A stretch of DNA of 57,500 nucleotides from contig JACVTC010000003.1 in the NCBI GenBank assembly GCA_016946835.1, forward strand, positions 1,665,001-1,722,500, in the 5' to 3' direction. The stretch is from Neocallimastix lanati (nom. inval.). Taxonomy: Eukaryota > Neocallimastigomycota > Neocallimastigomycetes > Neocallimastigales > Neocallimastigaceae. Both the position numbers and the translations under genes were made by a program. This document shows, piece by piece, positions 1 to 15,990 of the stretch (positions within the stretch are counted from its first letter, which is position 1; the number at the start of each line of letters is the position of its first letter). A model generated the notes under the pieces. That model did not search any database and was not told the DNA's origin. It saw nothing but the letters and a program-made list of their open reading frames with translations.

Positions 1-671
1 TAAAATAATTAATTGAATAATAAATTAAATACTTCCAATTAAATAAATAAGTAAAATTAAAAAAAATTGTTATTAACCTTATTTATTATATTTATTTATT
101 GTTAAAAACTTTAATATTATATTTATTTTTTGATTAATCCTAACTTTAATTTTTTCAATTTACATAAATGATAATTTTTTTCTTTATTTAAATTTTTTTT
201 TTTTTTTCAAAAAAAAAATTGAAAAGACGAAACAAGCATAAAGCATAATAAATAATTATATATATTTATATTTTTACTTGAAGGAAAAAATATATATAAT
301 TATAATAAAAAATATTATTTTTAATTTAGTGTTATAAATTAAAAATAATAGAAAAAATAAAATTAAAAAATAAACCAAAAGAATTAATAAGAGTAACTCT
401 TTTTAAGAAAAATAATTAAAAAAAATAAAAAATAAAATCGTTAAACATATAGTTTAAAAAAAAAAAAAAAAAAAAAAATTGAATTAAAATTTTTACAATA
501 GTTATTAGTAAGATAGTTATAACTTTTTAAATTATAAAAAATCAAGATTTATTCGCTCAAAATTTTATTTTTGATTTAATAAAATAAAAGAAATTAATTA
601 TCAATACTAATAAAATAATTTATAAAGTTAGTATATTTATATTATATATATCAAAAAGAATAATTGCCTAA
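1..671. other. AT-rich upstream spacer
   Basis: No coding sequence or RNA gene is visible. The stretch is almost pure A/T with an A-run near 458-478. It presumably holds the promoter of the ankyrin gene that starts at 672, but no defined element can be recognised. Confidence 0.6.
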
Positions 672-3572
672 ATGAATGGGAATAATCAATTAATTAATTT
701 AATAAATAAATGCAATATTAAAGAATTGGAATTATTCATTAATGAAAATGTTACTATTTCAAGAAAATTAAAAAATAAATCTTTTGATATTTTGATTTAT
801 GCAATAGAATCGAAAGTATCATTAGAAAGTGTTAATTATTTAATTTATTATTATAAAAATTTAAATTTTGAAATAAAGGGAAATAAGATACCTTTATATT
901 TAGCATTCAAACAAAATCGTTTTGCTTTAGCAACAATATTATTACAAAATAAAGCAGATATTAATTATATAGATAATTATGGGGAAAATATTTTAATATA
1001 TCTTTATTATAATAATTGCTTAAATGAAAGAAATTTAAAATTCATTTTGAAAAAAGGTGTAGATATTAATTATAAGGATAGAAATCAGAAAAGTATTTTA
1101 GATTATTTAGTTTTTTCTCAGAAAATAAATTTAATAAGAATAATAATAGAACATACAATATATAATAAGAATTTTATTTTAAAAATGATATATTTACATA
1201 AAAATCAATTTAAGCTATCATCAAAAAATCTTGAAAAACTTCTGGTTTCCGAAAAAAATAAATTAAAAATTAATAAATATATGTATTTATCTTCAATTAA
1301 AAATGATAATATAAATATATTTAAAATGCTATTTGAAAATGATAGAAATAGATATATTTTAAATATGGTTAAAGGTTATCATCTTATTGTTAAAGCAGCA
1401 GAAAAAGGAAATATAAATATAATCAAATATTTATTAAATAATGGTGAAAATATTAATGATACTGATATTAAAGGTAATTCTTCATTAATAGTAGCTTCGA
1501 AGTATGGTAATATGAATGTTCTTAAATTCTTATTAGAAAATGGAGCTAATATTAATTTAAAAAATAAAAATGGAAATGGACCATTAATGATTGCTACTAA
1601 GTATAATCAATTTCTTACAATCAAATATTTGATAGAGAACGGTGCTAATATTAATGAAAGTTATCATAGTGGTTGGTCACCATTAATGATGGCCTCTAAA
1701 AATGGTAATCTTGAAATTGTAAAGTATTTAATTTTAAATGGAGGATTAATTCATTCTCAAAATGATCATGGGTGGACTCCACTAATGGCTGCTGCCGAAG
1801 GTGGTCATGTTGATGTTGTTAATTATTTAATACAATGCCATGCCAATGTTAATGTACGCAATCAAAATGGATGGACTTCACTAATGATTGCTTCGAGTAA
1901 AGGTTATGTTTCTGTAGTAAAAGAACTTCTTAAAAATGGTGCAGAATTTGACATTAATATTACTGATAAAATAGGTTGGACTGCTTTAATTATTGCATCT
2001 CAAAATGGTTATAAATCTATAGTAGAAAGTCTTATCACCTCTTCTTCAACAATTAATATTAATTCAAAAGCAAATAACCAGTCGAGTGCTTTAACTTATG
2101 CATGCCACTGTCATCATATTTCTATTGTGGAATATCTTTTAAAGCATGGTGCTGATATTCATAATAGAAATGATAAGGGTCAAACACCACTTCTGATTTC
2201 TATTCAAAATAATTATATTGATCAAGTACAATTATTATTGGAATATGGAGCTGATCCTAATGATATGGATAATTCCCATACTACAGCTATTCTCATGGCT
2301 ATTAAAAATGGTATCATTGCTAAAGAAATTATATATATTCTTATTAAATACCCAGTTTTTATCAATAAAAAAAATAATGATGGTGATTCACCATTAATTA
2401 TTGCAACTAGATTAGGTCTTTTAGATATTATACAATGTATAGTCGAAAAAGGTTCAGCAAATATTAATATTACTGATAAGAACGGTAATACAGCACTAAT
2501 GATTGCAGCTTTTAATAATAATATTGATATAGTACGTTATCTGATTAAAAAAAATGCGGATATTTATCATATTTCTAATAATGGTAGTACAGCAGTTATG
2601 GCTGCATGTCAAAGTGGTAATAAAGAAATTGTTCAATTCTTAATCGAAAATGGTGAAAATATAAATCGTAAAGATGTTAATGGTTATTCATTATTAATGA
2701 TGGCTTCACAAAATAACCATATAGGAATTGTAAAGTATTTACTCAATGAAGGAGTAAATATTTATGAAAAAAATATTGATGGTAATACCGCATTAATTAT
2801 AGCATCTGCAAATGGACATGATGAAGTTGTTAAACTTTTAATAGATGCTTACAATATGAATTTAAAAACAAAATATGACAATATAACTAAACCTATTAAA
2901 GATAACTATTTGGATTCATGTAATAAACTTTTATATACTCCTTTAATGTATGCTTCAGAAAATGGCCATTTAAAGATTGTCAAAATGCTTGTAAATAATC
3001 TAGTTGATGTTAATATCAAGAATATTAATAATGATACCTCGTTGATGTTAGCTATTAAAAATAACTTTTCCGATATTGTAAAATTTTTAATTGAAAATAA
3101 AGCCTGTATAAATGTTGCAAATAAAGAAGGAGAAACTCCATTACTATATGCAGTTAAAAAAGGTTACTTTGATATTATAAAATATCTAATTGAACAAGGA
3201 GTGGACATTAATAATTGTAAAACGAGACAAGGTAGTTCACCACTTATGATCGCTACTGAAAATGGCTATGAAAAAATTGTAAAATATTTAGTAGAACATG
3301 GTGCTAATATTAATGAAAAAAGAAAGCATAATCCATTCATTAAGAAGACTGTAGAAAATAAATATACCAGAATTATTCGCAAAGTTATGAAGGGTTTCAT
3401 GAAGGATGAGGATCAATGTGGAACAACAGCTTTAATAATTGCCTACGAAAAGGGAAATAAAGAAATTGTTAAATATTTAATTGAGAATGGTGCAAAAGTT
3501 AATGAGAAATGTAATGATTACTGGAATTCTTTAACATGTACTCTCAGAAATGGTCATGATGACGTAGTATAA
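672..3572 (+). CDS. Ankyrin-repeat protein, 966 aa
   Basis: This is a single uninterrupted reading frame from the first ATG after an AT-only spacer. From about residue 235 to the end it is a near-continuous array of roughly 20 ankyrin repeats, with the recurring pattern NGxTPLMxAxxNGxxxIVKYLIExGANIN. More degenerate repeats occur earlier, for example NKADINYIDNYGENILIYL near residue 95. There is no signal peptide, membrane segment or catalytic domain, so it is most likely an intracellular protein-binding scaffold; its partner cannot be told. Two short non-repeat insertions (around 740-755 and 890-910) interrupt the solenoid. The frame ends within the first part of a repeat (GHDDVV then stop), so the last repeat lacks its second helix. 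The C-terminus may therefore be truncated relative to paralogues. Ankyrin families of this kind are abundant in gut fungi and in amoebozoans. Confidence 0.9.
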   Translation: MNGNNQLINLINKCNIKELELFINENVTISRKLKNKSFDILIYAIESKVSLESVNYLIYYYKNLNFEIKGNKIPLYLAFKQNRFALATILLQNKADINYIDNYGENILIYLYYNNCLNERNLKFILKKGVDINYKDRNQKSILDYLVFSQKINLIRIIIEHTIYNKNFILKMIYLHKNQFKLSSKNLEKLLVSEKNKLKINKYMYLSSIKNDNINIFKMLFENDRNRYILNMVKGYHLIVKAAEKGNINIIKYLLNNGENINDTDIKGNSSLIVASKYGNMNVLKFLLENGANINLKNKNGNGPLMIATKYNQFLTIKYLIENGANINESYHSGWSPLMMASKNGNLEIVKYLILNGGLIHSQNDHGWTPLMAAAEGGHVDVVNYLIQCHANVNVRNQNGWTSLMIASSKGYVSVVKELLKNGAEFDINITDKIGWTALIIASQNGYKSIVESLITSSSTININSKANNQSSALTYACHCHHISIVEYLLKHGADIHNRNDKGQTPLLISIQNNYIDQVQLLLEYGADPNDMDNSHTTAILMAIKNGIIAKEIIYILIKYPVFINKKNNDGDSPLIIATRLGLLDIIQCIVEKGSANINITDKNGNTALMIAAFNNNIDIVRYLIKKNADIYHISNNGSTAVMAACQSGNKEIVQFLIENGENINRKDVNGYSLLMMASQNNHIGIVKYLLNEGVNIYEKNIDGNTALIIASANGHDEVVKLLIDAYNMNLKTKYDNITKPIKDNYLDSCNKLLYTPLMYASENGHLKIVKMLVNNLVDVNIKNINNDTSLMLAIKNNFSDIVKFLIENKACINVANKEGETPLLYAVKKGYFDIIKYLIEQGVDINNCKTRQGSSPLMIATENGYEKIVKYLVEHGANINEKRKHNPFIKKTVENKYTRIIRKVMKGFMKDEDQCGTTALIIAYEKGNKEIVKYLIENGAKVNEKCNDYWNSLTCTLRNGHDDVV

Positions 3573-3661
3573 TCACTTTAAAGATCTTTGTTTCAATTTA
3601 TTTTAAGTATATGAAAAAATAAATATCTCTAAAGATATTAGTTCCATATTATTTTAAATAT

Positions 3662-3697
<36 letters not shown>

Positions 3698-4302
3698 GTA
3701 ATAATTATAATTATAATAATAATAATAAATAATAATTATAATAATAATAGTAAAGTACTAATTATAAAAAAATAATAATTATCAATAAAATTTTGATATA
3801 GTAATATTTTAAGTCTTATACATTACTATATTTATATTTATACTATAAATTATATGTAATAAGATAATGATTAATATATATATATATATAATTGAATTTA
3901 TATTAAATTATTCATTATATATATATATTTATTACTATTAAATATCAATAAAAATTATGAAGATTTATATCAAAAGATTTATAAACAATAATAATACTTA
4001 TTCATTATTATATATCTATTCAAAAATTCATTATAATTATGATTTAAATATTTATTTTATGATTATTATATTATCATTATTAAATTATATTTTTACCCAT
4101 TAATAATATTTTAATTATAAATATATAAATATATATATATATAATTGAAGTAATAATAATAATATTAATATTAAAAATAGCAAAAAAAAAAAAAAAAAAA
4201 AAAATAATAATAATAATAATAATAATAATAGTTATAATAATTATAAAATTTTTTAAAAATTAAAAATAAAAAGAAATCAAGAAAAACAAAAATATTGAAG
4301 CA

Positions 4303-4333
<31 letters not shown>

Positions 4334-5510
4334 AAAACATATTTCGTATAAGTTATTTAATTATTATTAATTATGATTTTTCAAATAATATTTATTACTA
4401 ATCTTTTTCGTTTAACTAACAACAATAGTAATAATCGCTTTTTACATTATGAATTTATAATAATAATTGATTATTTATAATAATGTTTCTTGGGTTTTTT
4501 TTTTTTTTTTTATTAAATTTCATTTTAAATATATATTTGTTAAAATATTATTATAAATTGTAAAAATACACAAGGATTTTACATTTGTTATATATATTTT
4601 TTAATATTATGAAAATCCAAAATTGAATAATTATTAAAAAATAAAAGTTATAGAATTAATAAAAATATTTAATTAATATAAAATAAATGAAATAAAATAT
4701 AATTGTCAAAAAAAAAAATACTAAACAACATTAAAATAAAGTTTTAATAAGAAAAATTAATTTTTAAAAATTAATAATATGAAATAATGATATAAGAATT
4801 TTTTTTTTTAAAATAAATTAATTTTTAAATTTAAATTTTTTCATATTTCTTTTAATAATAAATTTAATAACCAAACTAAATAAATGTTTAATTTATTATT
4901 AATAAATTAATAAAAATAATATAATAATTTTAAAATTTCAATTTTCAATATAATATATTAAAACTATATGTGTATATAAACATTTATTGAATTAAAATTT
5001 AAATAATTTTAAAGTTCTTTTTTTTTTTATTAATATTATTCCTGAATATATGTAATATAAATATTTAAATACTTATATAAATATAAAATTTCTATTATTT
5101 TAATATATTTAAATTCTAAAAGATACTTTTACAAATATTCAAAAAACGTATATTTAAATAATTATAAATTTCAATTTAATTTGAAGTGAAAAATTACTTA
5201 AGAGGAAAAATTTATTTAAAAAATAATAAATAAATAAATAAATAAATAAATAAAAAAGGAATAATAAATAAAGAATAAAAAAAAAATAAATATAAGATTT
5301 TTTTTTTTTTAATTTTTTCATTTTAAATAATTGAAAATTATATAGCACATTTTAATTAAATTATATTGAGGTGTTTATAAATAATTATGTTATACTGTTA
5401 TAAACTGTAGAAATAAATAGCAATAATAATATAAATTATATATAAATAAATTGTGAAACTAAAACTTAAGTGCTAATTGCTTAAAATTATTAGATAATAA
5501 ATACACTCTA
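3573..5510. other. AT-rich spacer with microsatellites
   Basis: No gene is supported here. Visible contents are (TAA)n near 3668-3700, an A-run at about 4181-4202 running into (TAA)n, (AATA)n at about 4302-4332, and several T-runs. The small open frame on the minus strand at 5154-5348 is Leu/Phe/Tyr-only translation of A/T repeats and is not a gene. Confidence 0.6.
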
Positions 5511-7854
5511 ATGGAAAGGACTAATAAAAAGATAAAAATTTGTGAAGATATTGAAAATAGACCTTTTGATTATTTCAATATAAGAAAAAGATTTTTTCCA
5601 AAATCAAAAAAACCTGTTGCAAATTTAACACGAACTATATTTAAAAAGCATATTCCTGAAAAACATCCTTGTATATATTGTCGTAGAAAAGAAGTTAATT
5701 TACAAAGATGTACTAATTGTAAAATTGCATTTTATTGCAGTAAAGAATGTCAAAAAAATGATTGGAAAAGAGTAAATAAAATACTTTTAATTTGAATTGT
5801 TACAATATTTTATCATAAACAAATTTGTTAAATTTATTTAAATAATATTGATTATGATAAGTAAAAAGAAGTTACAGTATTCCTAAATTAAAATGTCATT
5901 AATTTTAAATATTTATTTATATAAATAATTATTACAATTAACGATAGCATAAAGAATTATGTAAAAGGGAAAAAGAATTACAAAATCAATTAAATAAAGG
6001 GGAAAAATATGTAAAAGTATATTCTTCAAAACACGTTATTAATATTAATACAGGACGGGTAAATTAAATAATAATTATAAATATATGTTTCTTATTATAA
6101 TAATATATATATATTAATTTTTCATATTTATAAATATATTTAAAATTTATCTTGTTCTTAATTTATATATATATATATATATTTTAACAACAACAACAAC
6201 AAAAAAAAAAAAAAAAATAAAAATAATAATAATAATAAAATAAAATAAAAAGTTTAATCCTTATTTAAAAAATTTTATCAAACATGAAACTTTTCGAATT
6301 CAAAAATCAAAAGCTTTATTGGCAACACAGCAACAACAAGTACAACCAAATCAACAACAACAAAATGAACAGGATATACAAAATTTTTTCAACAATTTAC
6401 AAAGAAATAATAACAGAAGAAATGAAAAAAATTTAAATCCTCAGATTGAACTAGCTGAAAAAATAAGAAAAAAATATTTATCAAGTGAAGTTGATTTTAA
6501 AGAATTTAAATCCATGGATGATGAAGAAGTCAGTGAGGCCATTTCGGAAGTATTGAATTTTAATAAGAAAAGTACTGAAGAAGATTCTATAATTACTGAA
6601 CCGATCACAGAAGAAAGTAATCCAGTTGAAGTTAATCCACTTGAAAAATTATATGAATATGAATTAAATGATTTGTTTAAAAATGTATATTGTCATCCTT
6701 ATTCAGGTGATATTATAAGACCTTTGTCAAGTAAAGAAGCCCTTTTTAAAAATAATCATTTTCCGAGTTTAACTGAATTAGCAAAAGAATCAATAAGAAC
6801 ATCATTAATTGAAAAAGCAAAAAAATGTTATAGAAGTGATTCCAAAGGAAAACAGGAAGAAGGCTGTATTAGTAATTATTCAGAAATACAAAATAAAATT
6901 GATTTATTATTAAATTTACCAGAAAAGGAAATAATTGAAATAATATTATATATTTTAACTGGAAGTAGTGAAGGTACCTTAGAATGTTATAGACTTCCAC
7001 CAGAAATTGTTATTGAATGTATAATTCGTTCACTTAATAGAATTTTACCATATAAGCATGATTCTTTATTTAATTTGGAATTTTTCCATTTATATAGTTC
7101 TATTCATCTTTGTTTATATATTAATAATAATGATCAGCGTGAAGCTTTAGAAATTGCATATAATAGTTCAAGTAAGATGATTAATATTATAGAAAAGATA
7201 ATTTATACTTCCGGCTTGAATTCATTAAAAAATAAAACATTTATAGGAAAGTGTTATATTTTACATGGCAGAACACTGAAAGTAGCAGAAAATTACAATG
7301 ATGCCATTCAGAGTTATAAAAAAGCTTTAGTTCTTTTAGATGATATTGTGAAATTACCATGTTGTTGGAAGGGACATGATAAATATTATTATTTAAGAAA
7401 AAATAGAAAATATTCACTAGAAAATATATGGTTGGTTTGTAGATGCTTAGAAGATTTAGGTATTTGTACTTATATAATAGGTGAAAGGCCGTTGGTTGCT
7501 CAATCTTATTTTAAAAGTAGTTTTAATATTATAAATAGATTTTGGGAACAGTTAAGACCCCCAAATACTAATGCTAACAATAACAACAATAACAACAACA
7601 ACAACAACAATAATAATAATATAAACATGAATAATAACAATAACAATCAAAGTATTGAGCCAATTAAAAGTGTTTGGGTTGATAATTTAGCTAAAAAGTA
7701 TAATTTACCATTACCAATTGTTAATAATTTAAAAAATCGTATAGGCATTAATAAGAGAGGTGCATCTCTAATTGAATATGACCCTTTAATGGATAGTATG
7801 CCACTTCAATTTGGAATGGCAGCAGCTGTATTCCAAAGACCACCACAAATTAGA

Positions 7855-7889
<35 letters not shown>

Positions 7890-7968
7890 CAACAACAATA
7901 ATAATAATAATAATAATATCAATGATGATAATAATGTCAATAATAATAACAACAATAACAACAACAAC

Positions 7969-8008
<40 letters not shown>

Positions 8009-8073
8009 TCAATGATGATAATAATGTCAATAATAATAACAACAATAACAACAACAACAACAACAACAACAAC

Positions 8074-8127
<54 letters not shown>

Positions 8128-10327
8128 GGCAATTATATTAACAATAATAATCATAATGAAGCACCAAGAATTAATAGTAATATAATTGAAAATAATGAAT
8201 TCAATTTTAATAAAAAAAGTTCTTTAATAAATAATAATTGTTCAAGTACTTCTCAAAACGATACAAGTCTAAATCAGTATAGACAAAATAATAATAAATC
8301 ATTATTTATCTCTGAAAATAGAAATAATAAGATGGATGATGACGTAAGAATGACTGAATCAACAAATAGATATCAAAATATACCTAGTGGAAGTGAAAGA
8401 AGAACTCAAGAATTAAATCACCATATATCATCTTTTTCTACTTCTATATCTAATTCTTCATCTTCAGATTTTTCATTGGAAGATAATTTAGATCCTAATG
8501 CATCAACATCTTCTAATACAAGAACTAATCTATATCATGTAAGAGAAACCCACCAATTAAAGCCAGGAGAGAAGCCACTAGATACAACATTAGTTGATAC
8601 TCTAGAAGGTATGAGTAATGGAAATCAATCAATACATCACTTAGAATACATACGAGATTTAGAGCCAAATGAACAATTACTGGAAAGTACTAAAATTGTT
8701 CATCGTATACCCTCTCTAAATCAGCTTCCTTCTAATACTAGAATTTTACATAAATTATCACCAGGTGAACGAATTCCTGAAGATTCAGAAATCATTAGAA
8801 TTTTAAATAGAAATGATAATTCACAAAAAAAGAGTCAAAATCAAGGCCAAAACCAAAACCAAAATCAAAATTCATATATTAATAATAATCAAAAACAGAA
8901 TATAAATAATGCTAAGCAAAATCAATTATTAGAAAATATTGAAAACAAGATAATTCTTCCAAATCATTCATCAAATCAAGCTACTTCTAGTAATGTTAGT
9001 TCTTTAACCCCTACAATAAATGATAAGTTGGACATTTTGGAAAAGCAAGATATTAAAATGGAGTTCGATGATAATTCGTTAATGGATATAAGCAATTCTA
9101 ATAATAATGATAATTCATTAATGGATTTAAGTAATTGTAATAGTAATGATAATTCAACAATGGAGTTGAGTCATTCCTATAATAATGATAAGAATAATAA
9201 ATTAAATCATATTTTAGAAAATTCAGAATCAAATGATAATATTTTCAATTCTAATTTAGAAATTTTAACACGATCTTATCAATCATCTCAGTCATCACAA
9301 TACTATCAATCATCTCAGTCATCACAATACTATCAATCATCTCAGTCATCACAACCTTATCAATCATCTCAGTCATCACAACCTTATCAATCATCTCAAT
9401 CATCACAATACTATCAATCATATCAACACTATCAATCATCACAACCTAATCAGTCATCCCAATCCTATCAATCATTACAATCACAATTATCATTGTCGTC
9501 TCAATCACACCCACAATCTTATTCTCATTCTCATTCTCATTCACAATCACAATCACAATCACAATCACAATCACAATCACAATCACAATCACAATCACAA
9601 TCACAATCACAATCACAATCATATCAACAGTCTTTTTCTCACACTTCTACAAACTCTCAATCAAATCTACAAAATATATTTAGAACTTTTACATCATCAC
9701 AATTACAGTTACCAGAAGATCAACCACAAACAACTACTATTTATAATAGAATTTTTCCAAGTAATGAGTTAATGCCCAATCATAATAACCGACGCCCATA
9801 TCGTAATGGTAGAGGAGTTCATCAATTTCAACGTAATCGTCAATTACCTCAAGGAGCAGTCATTCCACAAAATGTAATGGAAGTTGGATATAATCATGAT
9901 CCACCCAGTCAGGAAATTATTGGTATTCTTAATAATATACTTAATACTATAAATAGTACTGATTCAGATGAAACAGAAATTCAACTTTCTATTACAACTA
10001 ATCAAAATCAAAATATAGGGGGTGGGGGAGATAATGGCCAAAATCTTGATTTCCTTGATGATGATGACGTAAATCAAATTAATCAATTAGAATTAGATCA
10101 AGAATTTGAAATAGAACATAATCATAGCATGAATATTAAAAAAGAAGAAATTGATAATAAAATTGATCCTTCTGTTGTAATGAACAATGAATTTGATTCA
10201 TCAAGTTCGAGTAGTAGCTTAAATCAAGAAAATGAAGAAGATATTGTAGATAGAAACGAAAATGAAAGTGAAAATGAAAATGATAATGATAATCAGGAAA
10301 ATAATGAAGAAAATGATAGTGATAGTG

Positions 10328-10374
<47 letters not shown>

Positions 10375-10665
10375 GAAAATCAGGAAAATAATGAAGAAAA
10401 TAAATCTAATGATCTTATAGAATATCCATCGGAAATTAAAAGAGCTAGACCATGTAAATGCTGTCATTTAAAAACAAATGAATTTAGAGGAACTTGTTGG
10501 TATTCTCGTTATCAAATGTTTTTAATTACTTTAGCACATAAAGTATCAATGAAAAAGGTTCATTCAGATTGGCATTTTATTAAACCAGATTTTACTGTTG
10601 ATGGCTTGAAAATGTATCGTTTTATTCAACGAAACCAAGAAACATGGTGGGGTTTTAAAGAATAA
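5511..10665 (+). CDS. MYND zinc-finger protein with low-complexity tracts, 1594 aa (3 exons)
   Basis: Exons are 5511-5771, 5948-6058 and 6253-10665, all phase 0 with GT-AG introns. Splicing exon 1 to exon 2 completes the MYND finger (C54, C57, C67, C70, C76, C80, H88, C92; ...KNDWKR/HKELCKR). MYND fingers bind proline-rich peptides in partner proteins. An alpha-helical region follows, containing a TPR-like pair near residues 455-490 (YNDAIQSYKKALVLLDD). Next come long Asn runs (about 563-755), a Ser-Gln-rich tract (about 1134-1250) and acidic Asp/Glu/Asn runs. Three related 22-residue segments with an LxPxE core lie at about 886-908, 920-943 and 952-976. The C-terminus is a compact folded-looking segment starting with Cys pairs (PCKCCHL...GTC) and ending WWGFKE. 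There is no SET domain, so it is not a SMYD methyltransferase. The function is unknown; a regulatory or adaptor role is an inference. Confidence 0.85.
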
Positions 10666-10842
10666 TATATGTAAAATTAAAATTATTAATAAAAAATTTA
10701 TTATATATATATATATTTTTTATTATATATATATATTATTTAATATATATATATTATTTATCCTTATAAATATTTATTTTTTTTTTTTTTTTTTTTTTTT
10801 TAATTTCTTTTTTTTATCATTTATATATATATATATATATAT

Positions 10843-11145
10843 TACCAATATTTATTTTAATCATTTACAATAATTTAATATCATCTAATTTTGAAGCTAA
10901 AATTATTTATTATTATTTTTTATTTTTTTTTTTATAATTTTTATTTATATTTATTTTTACCAATTATTTATTTTAATCATTAATTTAATATCATCTAATT
11001 TTGAAACTAAAATTATTTATAATTATTATTTTTTTTATATAATTACCTTTTTTATAATTTTTATTTATATCTATTTTTACCAAATTTTTATTTTAATCAT
11101 TTATAGTAATTTAATATCATAATTTTTTAAAGCTAAAATTATTTT
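10843..11145. repeat. Three tandem copies of a diverged ~115-bp unit
   Basis: The block accaa-tttattttaatcatt...aatttaatatcat...gctaaaatta recurs at about 10844, 10959 and 11079, a spacing of 115 and 120 bp. The copies differ by substitutions and small indels, so this is an old minisatellite downstream of the MYND gene. The flanking sequence (10666-10842) is TA and T runs. At 11160-11200 there is a (GTTTT)n tract. Confidence 0.7.
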
Positions 11146-11389
11146 TTTTTTTTTTTTTTTGTTTTGTTTTGTTTTGTTTTTTTGTTTTTGTTTTTGTTTT
11201 AAAAAATTTTTTTTTTTTTGTATATAATTTTATATTATTATATATTATAATAAAAAATAGCAACAACAATAATAATAATTATTATTATTATACTAAAGAA
11301 ATAAAATAAAATAAATAAAATAGGACTTTAAAGTAAAAAAAATATAATTTTTAATCATTCAATAAATCAAATATATATTCATATAATTT

Positions 11390-11728
11390 TCACGTGATGT
11401 CCATAAGGCTTTCCCTCAGATGATTATTTCACCCAACCCTGATACTACGCTTTGAATTGAAGCATAGACCTTGATGATTGTAAAATTTCCAATCGCCAAT
11501 GATTACACCCACTAGGGAGGAGTTAATGGTTCCGTTCTGATGCTCGTGGTCATTAGAGATATATGTAGGAACGTTAGGAATGCATCTCCGGGCAGTGTGT
11601 AACGACGATTGAGAGCGGCGAAGCTGATACAGTATGCCAATAACTCATCACCTTACAGTTAATTAATAACTGTATGGCCATATGGGAGATGGGTACCCAT
11701 ATGTGCAAGTCTATGTTTTTTTTTTTTT
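11390..11728 (+). ncRNA. Candidate structured non-coding RNA, family not recognised
   Basis: About 320 bp of visibly higher G+C lies in surroundings that are nearly pure A/T. No frame is open through it. Several local stems can be drawn on the plus strand: GATTG/CAATC (11476-11480 with 11490-11494), TACAGTTA/TAACTGTA (11654-11661 with 11667-11674), and CATATGGG/CCCATATG (11679-11686 with 11696-11703). The island is followed by 13 consecutive T (11716-11728), as expected for a pol III terminator on this strand. An imperfect B-box-like GGTTCCGTTCT lies near 11529. I checked by eye for tRNA, U1-U6, U12, U3, SRP and RNase P/MRP signatures and found no convincing match. A decayed SINE or a box C/D cluster are alternatives. 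Confidence 0.4.
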
Positions 11729-11758
11729 GTTATTCATATAATTTTAAATATTTTCATT

Positions 11759-11759
<1 letters not shown>

Positions 11760-11841
<82 letters not shown>

Positions 11842-11843
11842 TT
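11760..11843. repeat. (ATTT)n microsatellite
   Basis: About 21 uninterrupted copies of the tetranucleotide ATTT follow the non-coding island. The 86-residue open frame through it reads FIYL repeats and is not a gene. Confidence 0.9.
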
Positions 11844-12572
11844 AAATATAATAAAAATTTATTGGAATAATTTATTCAATTTTTTACATATAAATTTTAA
11901 AAATATGATTTCAATGATAGATTATTCATTTTGATTTTTTCTTTTTTTTCCTTTTTTTTTTTTTAATGCTTTTAAATTTTATCAAAGTAAAAAAAAAAAA
12001 ATAAATAAAAATAAATATATATTTATATATATATATATATATATATAAAGTTAACAATTGATATTCAGTCATTTATATATATATATTTTAATTAATTTAT
12101 TACATAAATAATAAAATTTTTTAAAATAATTTTTTTTTTCTTTTTTTTTTTTTTTTTAATCTTTGATAATATATTAATTATGAAAAAAGAAATATATATT
12201 ATTGTATTTCTAATTAATAATTATTACAAGAAAAATAAATAATTCTATAATAAAAATATTTTATTATAAATTTATACCAATTCATATTTCTATTTTCTAT
12301 TAATTTTCCAGATAGATTAAATATAAAAAACAAAAAAAAAAAAAAAATTTTACATAAAGAAAAAAAAAAAAAAATAATTATTTTCATTTAAAAGCAAAAT
12401 AATCAAAAATCACTAGTCTATATATGATTATATATATATTTTTTTTCTTAATTAAAATTTAAATTTAAACTAATAATAATTATATATATAAATAAATATA
12501 TGATAATACACATATATATATCTTTATATATATATATTTTTTTTATCCTAAAAAATTTTATAATTAGTAAAA
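11844..12572. other. AT-rich spacer
   Basis: It consists of A/T runs, TA dinucleotide stretches and no open frame of interest. It lies downstream of the minus-strand RCHY1-like gene and so contains that gene's 3' end signals, which I cannot resolve in this composition. Confidence 0.5.
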
Positions 12573-15288
<2,716 letters not shown>

Positions 15289-15584
15289 GGTTTAAAATAA
15301 TTATCTATTTATCCAATAATTCAGCTATAATATTACAATAATTAAATTTGTTTTATTCTTATTTTTTATTTTTATCTTTATTTTTATTATATATAAGTAT
15401 AATAATATGTTATTAATTTTATATTATATAAATAATTTTTTTTTGTATACTTTATATAATATAAAAAGATGTATCATAATTCTTTATTACTGTTTTTTAA
15501 GTAGCTTGTTATTTGAAATAACCAAACAAAAAGATAAATAATATATAATATAATAAAATAAAATAATAAATATATATATATATA

Positions 15585-15633
<49 letters not shown>

Positions 15634-15950
15634 GGAAAATATAAATAAATATAATATTATTAGAAATAAAAAATTTATAAATATATATATATTTAATATT
15701 GAAAGTTTTCCAATAGTAACATTGATGTTTCAATAAATATATATATATTTATATAATAAAAGAAAATTTTAATTTTTTATTAATTTATAAAAAAAATAAT
15801 AATAATAAACATATTAATAAAAACTATATTTATATATTTAAATATTATTAATCTTCCCCTTTAATGATAATTTAAGAATAGTAACATATTTTATTTTAAT
15901 AATAATATATAAATATGTAATCAAATAGTAATAATAATACTAATATAATA

Positions 15951-15990
<40 letters not shown>

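Noticed and set aside
6319-6321. Start of the MYND gene's main frame at 6319
   Set aside because: The codon there is TTG; the frame continues upstream to the acceptor at 6252 and joins the MYND exons.
7786-8185. Poly-Ile, poly-Leu and poly-Thr frames on both strands
   Set aside because: They are alternative frames of the (AAT/AAC)n tract coding poly-Asn in the MYND protein.
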